Below are positions 12,346 to 24,107 of a stretch of 64,000 bases of DNA, piece by piece. The position numbers and the translations under genes were made by a program. The notes below the pieces were generated by a model. It was not told the origin of the DNA. It did not search any database and saw only the letters and a program-made list of their open reading frames with translations. Location: the NCBI GenBank assembly GCA_035578905.1, contig JAQJVL010000608.1:248001-312000 (forward strand). Reading direction: 5' to 3'. The stretch's first letter is position 1, and every line of letters begins with the position of its first letter. This DNA is from Stictocephala bisonia. Taxonomy: Eukaryota > Arthropoda > Insecta > Hemiptera > Membracidae.

Positions 12346-13392
12346 AACTGGTCCACCAAATTGATGAATAAATTAATTAAACTAAATAAATAATAAATTG
12401 TTTTAATAGGGAAAGGGATATATTTAATTAAAATAAATCAATGAACGTTCAAATTATATTCAGAATCTGGTGTAAATTAATAACCAACAAAGATAGAAAA
12501 GCGAGTAGAAGTATTTGTCCCAAACAGATATTCGAAACCATAAACAACATTCTTTTCATTGTCGCCAGGAAGGGTGGAGCATGTCTGTTGTCGCTCTGAA
12601 TTCCCAGTAGGCGATTCCATTTAGTAAACAAGGAGGGGAATCACTAGTTGACTACGCAACAGACGAGCCAGAAAAAGATATCTAGTTGAGAGAATGATCG
12701 AGGAGCGCATCACCTGTCGGTAAAAGACCGCGTGGTGCAGACGGAAACTTGAACTCTTTGACCCAGAACGACTGTTTGAAACGGATAGGAGAGCAGGAGG
12801 GGGAACTGACGCCGTTGTTGGATTCACTCACCCCACTCACCAGAATGTCCGAATAGAAGCAAGACGTATTTTGACTGCCCGTGTGCAGTAGTAAAAATTT
12901 CACTAAGCCAAATAGTTTATTAGTGTTGAAAGTGTTAAACAAAATAAGTTATAGAATCAATTTTAAACAATATTCAATAAATAATGTTTTATAGTTAATA
13001 CTAACTTGATTAATATGCATTGAGAGTCCGGTATGATAAAAAGGACCACGCGGTTGTTCATCAAGACTAAAATAGAGGACAAAGAGATAAGTTCTAGCAA
13101 TAAGTTAAGTTTTAAACCATAATTCAGAAAGTAGCTTTGTGTATAAAAATAATTTAATTTAATTTTTATTGTAGGATGATTTGAAAATGTAGAGTAAATT
13201 TAAAGGAATGTAAAATTAAAACAACTTTGTCAAACCAATCTTAATTTATTGAACTTTACAGCCCCACCAAATTACCCACATTAAACCCTGAGAGTAAGAT
13301 AAATAAATTTAATTTGATTAAATTAATTTTTGATTAAATTAATTAAGAAATTTAAATTAATGTAACTCATGCAGAGAGGCATAAGGTTACAC
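12346..13392. other. Non-repetitive interruption between two blocks of the same array
   Basis: About 1.05 kb separates two blocks of the same 60-bp repeat. The ends are AT-rich; the middle (12600-12900) is GC-richer, with short minus-strand frames I do not recognise. It may be an insertion into the array, but no terminal repeats or clean target duplication are visible. Confidence 0.5.
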
Positions 13393-13642
13393 AACTATCA
13401 CTATGATGACGTGATATGACATCATTGCTGATCCTGACACGTAAGTGTTGTCAACTATCACTATGGTGACGTGATATGACATATTTGCTGATCCTGACAC
13501 GAAAGTGTTTTTAACTATCAATATGATGACTTGAAATGACATTCTTGCTGATCCTGACACGTAAGTGTTGTCAACCATCAATATGATGACGTGAAATGGC
13601 ATTCTTGCTAATACTGACACGTAAGTGTTGTTAATTATCACT
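13393..13642. repeat. Tandem array, about 60-bp unit, block B
   Basis: Four copies of the unit of block A, in the same orientation (for example GCTGATCCTGACACGTAAGT). Confidence 0.94.
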
Positions 13643-14427
13643 ATTTGGAGCAGAAATTACACCGTTATCTAATGACGTAACAGTAATAATTAAAAAAATA
13701 TAATTTTTTTTAACTGTACATATTTTTTTCTTAAAAAAAAATACTTTGAATTGTATTTTTCATCGAACTGAGCCAAGAAATGCAATATTATACACTATTC
13801 CAATATTAATCGTATTCCTGCATGTGATAACATTATGTGACATAGTGCCGAAGAAACGATCAGCAGTATAATGCTCAGAGATCCTGGATATATCTTTATT
13901 GAAATTCGAATGCAAGTCCTCTCAATAGTAGAACATTGGCAAGATTCCAATCAAAAGTGTTTATGCTGCAAAGTATTTCAACACGCTAGCCAATGTAAGT
14001 CTTTCCCACAATGTATTTTTTTCTCATAACACTGATCTCTAGTACACTTAATGTTACTGTTCTAGAGAAAATACTGAATAAATGAATTTGATGCAAAATA
14101 GAGTAGATAAATAATTGCACATTTGAACAAGGGAGAATCGTGCAAGCCACTGGGCTACCTCCGGATATTAATGATCTTAATTTATGCATGTTTAAATATA
14201 TATCTGTCAGATTCGATACAGAGCAATACTATTTATATAGTTGAGACAGAAGAGAGAAAACAACCGGGCTGATACTCATAGTACACAATCACGAACGGGA
14301 GTTATTTTTCGACTGCGTATAAGTGAATTATTCAAACAGTTTTAAATATTGATACTGTATATCGAAACTATGATGTATGTATTCTCAATCTTTCAATACC
14401 TGGTGCATAACATTCTTTGAACATAAA
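13643..14427. other. AT-rich spacer
   Basis: Nothing recognised. Confidence 0.55.
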
Positions 14428-14538
14428 GACCCACCCTCCTACCCATACACGTACTGTGGTACTGACACACCCTCCGTCCCATACACGTACAGTGGTATTG
14501 GCCCACCCTCCCACCTATACACGTACGGTGGTATTGAC
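14428..14538 (+). repeat. CCCATACACGTA minisatellite family, locus 1 (3 units)
   Basis: Three units of about 42-46 bp carry CCCATACACGTACAGTGGT and ATTGACCCACCC-like segments. The same family recurs at 34868, 37703 and 49580. Confidence 0.85.
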
Positions 14539-15489
14539 TGTGATATAATTCATATGTCTTATTCTTAGTGTTATTATCTTCAATTTTGTATTTTAAAGCA
14601 TTAAAGAATAATTCGATGTAGTCACTTTACATTTCCTCTATGGATGACTCACTCACTCAACACATCCATTCACATGCAGTGAAGAGGCCCACCCACCCAA
14701 ACACAAACATATGTGTACAAGCCACCCTACATATTCCCACACCCCTTACTTTACAGACATTACACTCTTGGAAAACTGAGGTTTAAATAATTATACTGCC
14801 TAAGTGATTGTTGACAGCCAGGAAAGGTATGTGCAGTTCTCCTTTGTTTGGATGGTTGAAGTTGAAGCTACACTATATTAATTGCACTCAGTTAATATGT
14901 TATGATTCGTATATAACACATCTACGACGCAGTAGGCGACTGCCGAAACGTGAATGCGTTATTTATGAGATATGTTAATAAGGCCTTCAGGATGAGTACA
15001 AGTCTTTAATAACGGAGGACAGGACCAGCCGTCCACTTGGGGAGACGGGTCGCATTTCTCTTGGGACTTCAGTGAAGGGACATTATAGAAAGGGTGCATG
15101 AAAAATGGCTTACGTCGATCATATCTCATTTTATCAAGTTTCCATACTTCGTACTATCTAAGGTCTCATTAGTTACAAGAGACATTAGAAACACTACTTT
15201 GAATAAAAAAAGAATATGAAGAAAAACCACTAGTTTTTTACATTTGATAAGTAGTTATATTTTATCATGAAATTAAGTCAAAAGATACAATATTCAATAT
15301 TTTGTTGTTAAGGTATTTTTATATTAATTGAGACTTTTAAAATAATTGTTCACTTAAATATTTGGTGTATAATACAAGTAAACACCTAATATCATATTAG
15401 ATTTTGTTAAACCGTAGAAATTAAAGTCGCTTTGATATTGTTCATACTAAAAGGAAACATTGCTGTTTTTTATTCGTGTAGTAAACCGA
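14539..15489. other. Spacer, nothing recognised
   Basis: A moderately GC-rich patch at 14940-15090 has no recognisable gene. Confidence 0.5.
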
Positions 15490-15567
15490 CGGTATTTATT
15501 TAAATATAGTTGTATATTTAAATAAATACCGTTAACTATAAACTATACAACTATATAGTTTATAGTT
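15490..15567. repeat. Two adjacent AT-rich hairpins
   Basis: Hairpin 1 has perfect 19-bp arms at 15490-15508 and 15513-15531 with a 4-nt loop GTTG. Hairpin 2 has perfect 14-bp arms at 15534-15547 and 15554-15567 with a 6-nt loop. Confidence 0.93.
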
Positions 15568-16271
15568 GTATATAGTTTTATAACATAAATTAATCAAATG
15601 CTAAAAAAAGTAAAATAATAAATTGTTTAAGATCATAACGTACTAAACTGGAAACCAGCAAACCACTTTTGATTAAGTTATAAAATTATGATTTCATTTA
15701 AGACGGTCCTAATTAAAGAGATTCCTTCTCTTATCATTGTATAAAGTTTTCTGATAAATTATTAGGTACTACATTCTAAATGTGACTTTGTTCGCTTAAC
15801 AGATTGTGGCCGCCCCCTTTCAGTTGTGTATGTACGACCACATATGCTGGCAGCCCTATTAATGTGTTTGTAAAATGTATTAAATTACTAATTTACTTAT
15901 TTTACAAGCCGAGTTTAGTCAATGTGAAACTAAATCTAAAAATATAATGAAATACAATACATTAAAGAGTTTTTATTTCCTAAACAGAGGACAATTATTA
16001 CATTCGATAAACCTGTTAAAAATATTTGAAACATAATTACGCTAAAATAAAATTTACTCTACTATATTACGTTACATATATTGTATTACTCTCGTTACAG
16101 GAACGAATCAGATAATATACGATGATAATATACATTGTTTTCTTTTGTCATCCAACTTACAACAGATACAAGATTGGCAAAGAAAAAAAATTAAACTCAA
16201 TCTTAATATGTAACATCCAAAAATAATGTTCTAACTCTTCATGATATCTACGGAAACACAGAATAGATTTC
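15568..16271. other. AT-rich spacer
   Basis: Nothing recognised. Confidence 0.55.
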
Positions 16272-16440
16272 GGGACAGGGACGTGACAGCTGAGGAGCTA
16301 CAAGCCCTTGGGCGGGCTACATGCCCGACTCATGGGATATGGACATGGCAACTGAGGAGCTACAAGCCCCCCTAGTACATGCCCGACCCATGGGATATGG
16401 ACGTGACAACTGAGGGGCTACAAACCCCCCTAGTACATAC
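16272..16440. repeat. Short tandem repeat, about 58-62-bp unit, 3 copies
   Basis: The unit contains GGACGTGACAACTGAGGAGC, TACAAGCCCCCC and ACATGCCCGACCCATGGGA. Copies begin near 16279, 16341 and 16399. Confidence 0.92.
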
Positions 16441-16867
16441 AGACGTGAAGTAAGCTCAGAAGTGAGGTGATATCTCAGTCATACTAGAACTAAAGAGGAC
16501 AAGGTTGTCTGTTGCACCGCTCAGGTCAGATGTTTTGTGATGAGCAATGTAGATGACTTGTGAAAGTACATTGGGTTGCGACTCCGAAGTCAAGGTCGGT
16601 GGCATTTGTGGAAGGATCCATTAATGAACAAATCCTAAATACTGTCATTCAGTCTCAAGTCTGATGAGTCATTTTAAATTTATAATACGTATTGTTTATA
16701 TCATGCAAATAAATAATGTGTTCAAAATAAACCAATGGGGTAACTTTTTGTAATTCTAACTTGTATTGATTGCATAATAACCGTTATTATTTTACAAGGT
16801 TTAATGGTATTCATCTTTTTACCATTAGCCAATCAATATTATTATGCCAGTTCATACGTTATCACAA
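16441..16867. other. Spacer
   Basis: Nothing recognised. Confidence 0.5.
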
Positions 16868-17053
16868 GATAACTGCGTAAAGCAACATCAAGCGTGGCTG
16901 TTCCATGGATGGATGACCACTGAGCGATCCCGTCCTAGCACGCAGCCCGCCTGTCCGGTCGCTGGTGAGGGTCCGGAAGTCACTTAAAGTCGATAATTCT
17001 CAGGTTAAGTGTTGGAGAGGGATTCTGAGTCCTAACTTCGTCTGGTTAAATAT
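16868..17053 (+). mobile_element. 5S-rRNA-like SINE fragment (SINE3-like), candidate
   Basis: Positions 16868-16930 follow the middle of eukaryotic 5S rRNA, which holds the internal control region of that gene. GATAACTGCG leads into TAAAGCAACATCAAGCGTGG (box A-like, compare AAGCAGCGTC and GGGCGGTTAG in 5S) and then ATGGATGGATGACCACTGAG (box C-like, compare GGATGGGTGACCGC). A non-5S body follows to about 17053. A 5S head on an unrelated body is the structure of SINE3 elements. The match is by eye and partial; the 5' half of 5S is not recognisable. Alternatively, this is an unrelated dispersed repeat. Confidence 0.45.
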
Positions 17054-20000
17054 GACTTACCTATTTTTAATATTAAAAAAACAATAGTTAATACCTAAAT
17101 TTTTATTTAATCGTCACTAAGTTGCACAAAATTGGTTCATTCAGTTTACTAGACGTTTATTTCATTGCAAATTTTATTTCATTGTAACATTCTAGTTGAT
17201 TAATAGCAGAGATAAGATGTAAACCACATTCAGTACGTGTGAAGAAAAGTATCAAATTCATTAACTAAGTTAGCACTTCAACAAGAACTGTCTAACATTG
17301 GAATTGTGCATAATGCAGGAACTGTTGCATATCCAACGACTTAAACCTTTCCTCCTCATCTGTAACTCACGTCTTGCCTCAAACCCACGTTATGGAACAC
17401 CCTCAAGCCCTCATCTGTAACCCAAATAGAGCCCAAGTCGTATGCAGTGGGTTTGACACTCTGATAGATATTTATATATACAACTTCCCGAGGGCGATTT
17501 GTATTCAATCCAAGAAAAAGCAACGCTCAACTAAAACGAAATGTAATTTATATTTTATTAAGTTTAGAAAATACGATATTGAGAAAACGAACAGAAATCT
17601 CTGACAGGCGAGAAGGGCGTTGATAAAATACGCCCAATTTGAAGTGGAGTGATTGTTGGTGGATGCAGAGTTTATGTAATCAACCCACTTCAAGATGGAA
17701 GTTCCCTTAGTAAATGGAACAAAAAGCAACCTAACCTAACCCATACTAGTAGGTGTGGTTTGTTGTTTCAAATAAACCCAATACGAAGTGGTGTAGTTAA
17801 TGGGCTAAACCCGAATCAATTGATGAATTCCTTCTATTTTGAGTGGAACGATTGTACAATAAATCCACTTGGCGTTAAACAATTGTTGAGAACATTTATA
17901 ACTCTGCTTAGTAATAAATCCAACACATTGATCGTCTCGAGATCGAACAAAGTTTAAATGTTAAAAGTGCGCTGAACGATTGTCAGTTTATGAAAGTTTC
18001 AAAATAAATATAATACTATGTATTGACTTTAACACTATTAAAAGAAACTTTTATAAAGCAATTTTCAGGCACAAAGCAAGGTTATAAACCAATATATATT
18101 TTATTACATTATCATATTTAAAGAGTAGCAGCTGTCTCAATTAAAAAGAAACTATTCAAAAACTGTGAAAATAAGAGTATATTATTTATATTTTACTGAA
18201 CACTTTTTGAAGGAATGTTGCATAATATTTGTATTATAAACAGCATATTTACCGAGAATATGATATATTTCATTTTTATTTTATTAACTAACATTTTTAG
18301 TAAATTTAAATCATATCAAAGGCCGTGTCAGACTACCATCAAACTTTTTCTTTTTTCATAACGGAACTAAACTCGATGAATCCATTAGTAAAATATATAA
18401 ATGTCAAATCACTATGCAAGAAAGTTAACCGTTAATTTTAATGTCTTAAAGTTTTTACTGAAAAAAGAAAGAAAAAGAGAATAATGTAACTAAGTCTTTA
18501 CAATTTTAAAAACATAAACACACGATTAAAATACTTTAAATTTTGACAAATCATCTTTTATAATATTTCCAATAAGAAAAGCTTTTGAAAATAATGTTGT
18601 TAAATAATGTAAATACAGTGTTCGCACAAGTAAAGAAATGAAATTATGAAAGTAACGAAAAATAATGAAACACAACTGTACACGCATCGTTTAACAAGAT
18701 GCTAGATTAATAATTGCTCATGTAGCAAAATATCACAATATGAATAAAAGGCATTACATGTGACTGATTTCGATAAGTAACAATTTTTACCATCTTTAGA
18801 AAAATGAGATGGTACGCAAAACACAAAACGATAAAATTCAATAATTATTGACCACGTTAAGTCTGTAATACCTACTGCGTGAAAGGAAAGGGACTGATAA
18901 AAGGTTACAATTTATTACCACGAAAAAATAACTATAACAGTTCCAATTAATGTGATTGTGCTCGCCTTCGAGTATAACGAAAGGTCATCGGATTGTAAGT
19001 CAGTTCAAACAATCCTTACATATGTATAATACGGGAAGTTGTTATTTGTCAACACAACTCCTCCTTTATTTCTTGACCAATTTAAACAGTTGAGTTGTCA
19101 AACATTTTCCTCTGTTTGTAGTTGACCATTAAGGTATTAATTCTTCAATATTGTCACCTCGACGATTATGGGAAACCCCCAAAGTAAGCCTACGTTTTTC
19201 GGCCATAAGAATAACATGGAGAGGGATTTAAATGAATCGAACAGTAACAGATGATCAAATGTAAATAATGATTTCTAAAAATGTTTAACAGCTGATGGAA
19301 TGTAAACTATGTCTTTGCAATAAAGTACTGAGAAGGTTAGATCTGTCATAACGTTAAACCAAAGTATAATATCGCGTACAATAGCGAAGCTCAGCCCCAG
19401 CGATGTTAGCGAACCTAGCGGAGAGGTACCTCGGTACACAGCTGTAATAGCACTAGTGCTTGTTATTTATGTCAAAGTGTGTTAATGACTTAATTAATGT
19501 AACTTAACAAAACGTTTAATTTAATAATCAGAATTAAATACGTATTTTTGTATGTATTTGTAATTACAATTAATTATTGACCGTAATTATTACTACGTTT
19601 TTGTATGTAATTTATTTTTCAATATCATTATAAACAATTACGAAATAATAGATGTTTATTCTACAATACATAAGCCTTTATATAACTGCCTGAGAAATAA
19701 TTGTATAATTTAGGTAAATAGAAAAAGTATAAAACATACTATGAACTAATGCAATTTGAACCAAATATTGTTTCGTAAGTTCTTCATTTATAACACTTCA
19801 ACGCTTCATTCTCAATAATCAATTGTATTGCAACATAAGTGAACTGCCATGCTATCTAGTGGAGAGATAGCGTCGCTCTGCGATACCTGTCCACTACGAG
19901 CGCTAGCGTCGAGTCGGTTGCAATTTTCACAAGAGCAAGCTTCGCTAATGTCTGTATTATACTGTGGTATAACCAGGGAAGGTTGTAATCAGGGGTTTAT

Positions 20001-20244
20001 GCACATTCAATTATTCAATTGTAAGGTCCCGCTCTACTGGACTTGAAGGATTCAACGCCAATCAAATGCAGTTACTGTATTTTATTTAATTAATCTTCAG
20101 ATGTTAAACAAACACGAATGAAATGAACACATTTTAAATAGGCTAAGTAACATCATTGGGTGTTTATAAAAATAGATATGTATCAACCCAAGTAATGTGG
20201 ATCAGATACTATAAATAAATTTAATATTGTGATTTTACGTTATA
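17054..20244. other. Long AT-rich stretch without recognised genes
   Basis: The longest frame is 17649-17957 plus (102 codons), with no recognisable domain and simple content. A CTAACCTAACCC-like motif occurs near 17730. GC-richer patches at 19380-19440 and 19845-20045 look like fragments of dispersed repeats but match nothing else here. Confidence 0.55.
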
Positions 20245-20442
20245 CTATTCGCCCACTAATATTTGTAGTACAGGCCAAGGCCTAAGTGTAACTAGCACAG
20301 TGAGTGTGACGTCCCCAAGGAAAGCTGGGTGATGTACCACTACACGCCCTTTGAAACATGTCCTCACCCTAATGACGTATCGTCCATCAGTTGAAATGAG
20401 GCTAATAGCTTCATCATCCACATTAATATATTCCTTTGACAC
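20245..20442 (-). other. Unidentified open frame, 65 codons
   Basis: This stretch is GC-richer than its surroundings and open on the minus strand, with a mixed amino-acid composition (INVDDEAISLISTDGRYVIR near the start). No family recognised and no splice evidence. It could be a transposon scrap or chance. Confidence 0.2.
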
Positions 20443-23399
20443 CGCAATTGCTATTTGATATTGGAGAACGTAAATTTGGCAATACTAGTTTATAGGTTAG
20501 TTTATAGTGTTATAGGCTATGAAGAGGCATCATTAACAACAACAGCAACACATTTGTAAAGTTTCTAGACGCTTCGGAAATCTTGACATTTCAGACCAGT
20601 GGGTAGAATCTCCGCGGAAATCACGTTTTATTAAAAAAAATCTAAGATCCTATTTGTGATATTGTTACTTTTCGATAAATATCCATTATTTTTTAGATTT
20701 TTCGTTATTTTAAAAACGGTATGCAGTTTTTTAAGATGAACATGAATTTGAAAACTATTTCTATTATTTCTCGAGATATCACGAAAACTACTTTCGCGGC
20801 ACCCGATTTTAACTCAAATCACGAATTTTTTTGAGAAAACAGGAGTTAGATTATGTTTAGTTAGGTAAGTAAAAAGTTACTTTTCGGGCAGACTAATCTA
20901 ATTCATTAAATAACCCATTATATATTCTTGTTCGGTATAAAAATCATGTAAAATAAAAATAAAACTGTTGAAAATTACCATTTTAAAAAAGAGTTGTTTA
21001 TTCGCTATCACATAAAAAACGGAGTTTTTAGCAGTTAAAATCAACCTCCTCAAGAGAGAAATAAACTCATATTTCACCACGAAATCGTATTTTCAGAAGC
21101 ATCTAAAAAGTACATAATTACCCAAAACTATATAAGATATAAATTAAACTTTGTCGTTCGTTCACACAGGATTTCGATTTTCAAGCGTTAATTATCCATT
21201 TCAATTGAAATCCATATTCTAATTACATTATATAATGTAAATGTTACTATATTTAGTATTATTTAATATTTGAAATAAACTTTTTCGAAATTAAGAAATA
21301 ATGAATTCTTTTCTGTTGATGAATCTATTAAAATTCTCCACCCTCATAGCCTGTCAACCACAGACATTCGGGTTGACGAGAAATTTATCAAGGGCGGGAA
21401 AACTTCTTATCAACTGATTACAACCCCTTTTCATTAGGAGACACACATTATTGGTACATTAACATCTAGAATAAGTTAATTAAAATCCATTTTTTATCAA
21501 ACTTTGACATATTGTGAAACAAACGCAACAACAGCAAAGGACTGAATCAAACTACTAGATAATTTGAACAGAGTGACTTACACCACAATTAATTGTGTGA
21601 GGAGCTGGTAATACACAGAATGCATTTGTGGTCCGATTTTCAGCGCATTTTTGACACAATCGTCACAATTAATTTAGAGAACACTAGGCCTTACGTCATC
21701 TGGTTGGGCTCTTGTCCACGATCTCGGGTTTCATTATGTCTTCAGCGGTCGCCTTGGCATTTTTTTGGAAAATTATAGGTTTAACATAGTTTAATTTACT
21801 TTTTTAAGTATAAGTCGTGTAATAGTTAATATAGAACCCACATTTGTAGTGTTAATTTGTATTTTCATAATAATGATAAGCCTATAAACAAAAATTAAAT
21901 ATTTTTTTAATTTTAAATCATAATTTTCAGTAAGAAAAATTGAAAGTGGATTCACTAGTAACTATTAAGCTCTTTCAAACAAAGTAAAAATTATAATTTT
22001 ACGACAAATTGTTAAAGTCACTTAGCTGTTCCTTTTATTATTGCTCTTATGAAAAAATGCAATATGGCGACAACCTTACTATATCTTAAGGCTCAGCTCT
22101 ATGAATTTTGAAATAGTTTAACATATCTAGATGTTAGGTCCGAAATGTCACCGAGCTCTCTCGCCAAGCGTTTCATCCCTCAACGACGCACAGCCCTCAC
22201 TAAGTACTGAGCCAAGTACTACTCCAGGCACAATAAGTATTTAAGCTCTTGCTGAGCATTCAACATAATAATATTCCAAACGCTCGAGTTTAAGCTTCGG
22301 GATTCTAAATGTCACACCGAGGGTATTTATTAATCAGGAGTTAGAAGCACTGGTGTTCTTACTCCAAGGCTTCCTGTCTTCCCTTGTACCACGGCTCCAA
22401 CTCCAGTATCTTTTGGATTTTCCCAGGCTCCAGATGTTTACATGCATTAGGCTTTCACCAGGACTCTCGGTTTTAAGAGCATTAGTTTAAGAGAACGCTA
22501 CTGTTTTATAAATACTAAACAGATATTTTGACTCCGTGAAGCTATTTATAATTCCCCTGAGTCCAGTTCAGCAGGCCGAACTTCCTCTCATCCATCACTC
22601 ATGTACTTAAACAAGTTCACTTCTAATTCCGGAAAACGGAAAATCTCTGATTTTTATATCCTTGTTACGTTATTTATAAATTATCAGAATTTATACATAA
22701 TTCCTAGATAGTTACTGGGCAATCTTAAGTTAATTTTAAGAAATAGTTAACGTTTAATTAAAGTATTTAATAGAAGTTAGTTTTGAATTGAGATTACATG
22801 TAAGTGACCAAACAGTATGGCCTTAGTCGATTTAACGAAACTCATTACATTTAAATGTTTGACGTTAAATTTAAACGGCTATATTACATTTAAATGTTTG
22901 ACCTATGACACACATATAACATAGGTAAATAACTTCTACATTTAAGTTACTTAAATAGTCAAAAGGTTTAGTTTTAGCGGCCTTTAAGCAGTTATAATGA
23001 GACCCATGACCAAATCTATATGGACGAACACGTTGTTAAAGTCATTTAGAATATAATTGACAGCGTGAAATGGTGTTTTCCTTATACCAGGTACATTCCT
23101 CCAGCTACCAGACAATGGCCGCATAAATTCAACGTGTTTGTCCAGGTTACACTATTACACGCACTTCTGTAACTCGCTATGTATTATATATTTACTGGCA
23201 ATATTTGGAGGCGTAAAGCTGTGGGCTTAACCTTTGTTGTTTTCAATGTTACAAAACTAAGATAGGTATAGTACATCACTCTAAACCTATCTTGTTGAGA
23301 GAATCGTAACTTTATTTTAACTAAGGATAATATTTAATGGATACTATTATTTCAATAAACCGCGATGAATAAAAAAACCTATAATCTTAATTAGATTTA
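20443..23399. other. AT-rich spacer without recognised genes
   Basis: A GC-richer part at 22130-22640 has no recognisable frame. Nothing else supported. Confidence 0.5.
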
Positions 23400-23460
23400 C
23401 AAAAACTCGGCCCTGCGGGCCTCACCAGGGGGCAAGCCCCCTGGACCCCCGGATCTTTTT
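23400..23460. repeat. GC-rich palindromic patch
   Basis: Contains GGCCCTGCGGGCC and an 8-bp-arm hairpin CCAGGGGG-CAAG-CCCCCTGG followed by ACCCCCGG, sharply GC-rich inside AT-rich DNA. It resembles the internal G/C runs of the hAT-like element at 35673 but has no matching termini here. Confidence 0.6.
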
Positions 23461-23490
23461 GCTTAGAGCCTACGGCTAAAATTCAAGAAA

Positions 23491-23811
23491 CATGGAACAT
23501 GCTTTAGCTCTTGGCTGCTACTTGGTAATAGATCACGGATGCTACCCGGTAATAGATCACGGCTGCTACTTGGTAATAGATCACGGCTGCTATATAATCC
23601 TATAGACACAAAATGGTTCAATAATGATTTTATTTGCAAGCGTTCATCAAAGTACATCTTTAGTTTCCATGACAACTCTTGTTAAAAATATACAAAAGTC
23701 AACACTGATATGTCATTGTGTTTTCATGGTTACGCGTCACCTTCCCGCGTCACCCTCCCGCGTAACGTAACGTTTTCAGGCAGTTAGGTCAAGACTAAAG
23801 CATGTTCCATG
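23491..23811. mobile_element. Possible foldback/MITE-like segment with 17-bp inverted repeats
   Basis: CATGGAACATGCTTTAG at 23491-23507 is exactly inverted at 23795-23811, and the match continues imperfectly inward. Inside lie three copies of a 24-bp repeat (23516-23587; TGCTACTTGGTAATAGATCA core) and a CGCGTCACC-rich patch near 23740. No target duplication was identified. Confidence 0.45.
23516..23587. repeat. 24-bp tandem repeat, 3 copies
   Basis: Three exact-length 24-bp units with two to three substitutions. Confidence 0.92.
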
Positions 23812-24107
23812 CTAAAAACCCGACGAAGATATTAGGCATCTATCTGCCAAGGCGAGAGAACGGATAGTAGGAGTTGCCGTGGAGACAGTTCACTGAACCG
23901 TTCAGTACGTAAAGGCAGTAGGAGAGGGGGTAACACAACTGTATCAGTCTATCAGAGAATGATTTTTTTAGTATATCGATTCTTTTTTAGATCATGTGAG
24001 ACCATAGTGGGCTGCTTATCTTATTCATGACAATGTAAGCACAGCGCCGCTGACTGCTCTGATATATCCCAGAACGTGCAACAAATTTGGGTATAGATTG
24101 TAAGATA
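23812..24107. other. Spacer before LINE
   Basis: Nothing recognised except TAAGATA at 24101-24107, a candidate target-site duplication for the next element. Confidence 0.5.

Noticed and set aside
17649..17957. 102-codon plus-strand gene
   Set aside because: No recognisable domain, AT-rich chance-like composition and no splice or promoter support.
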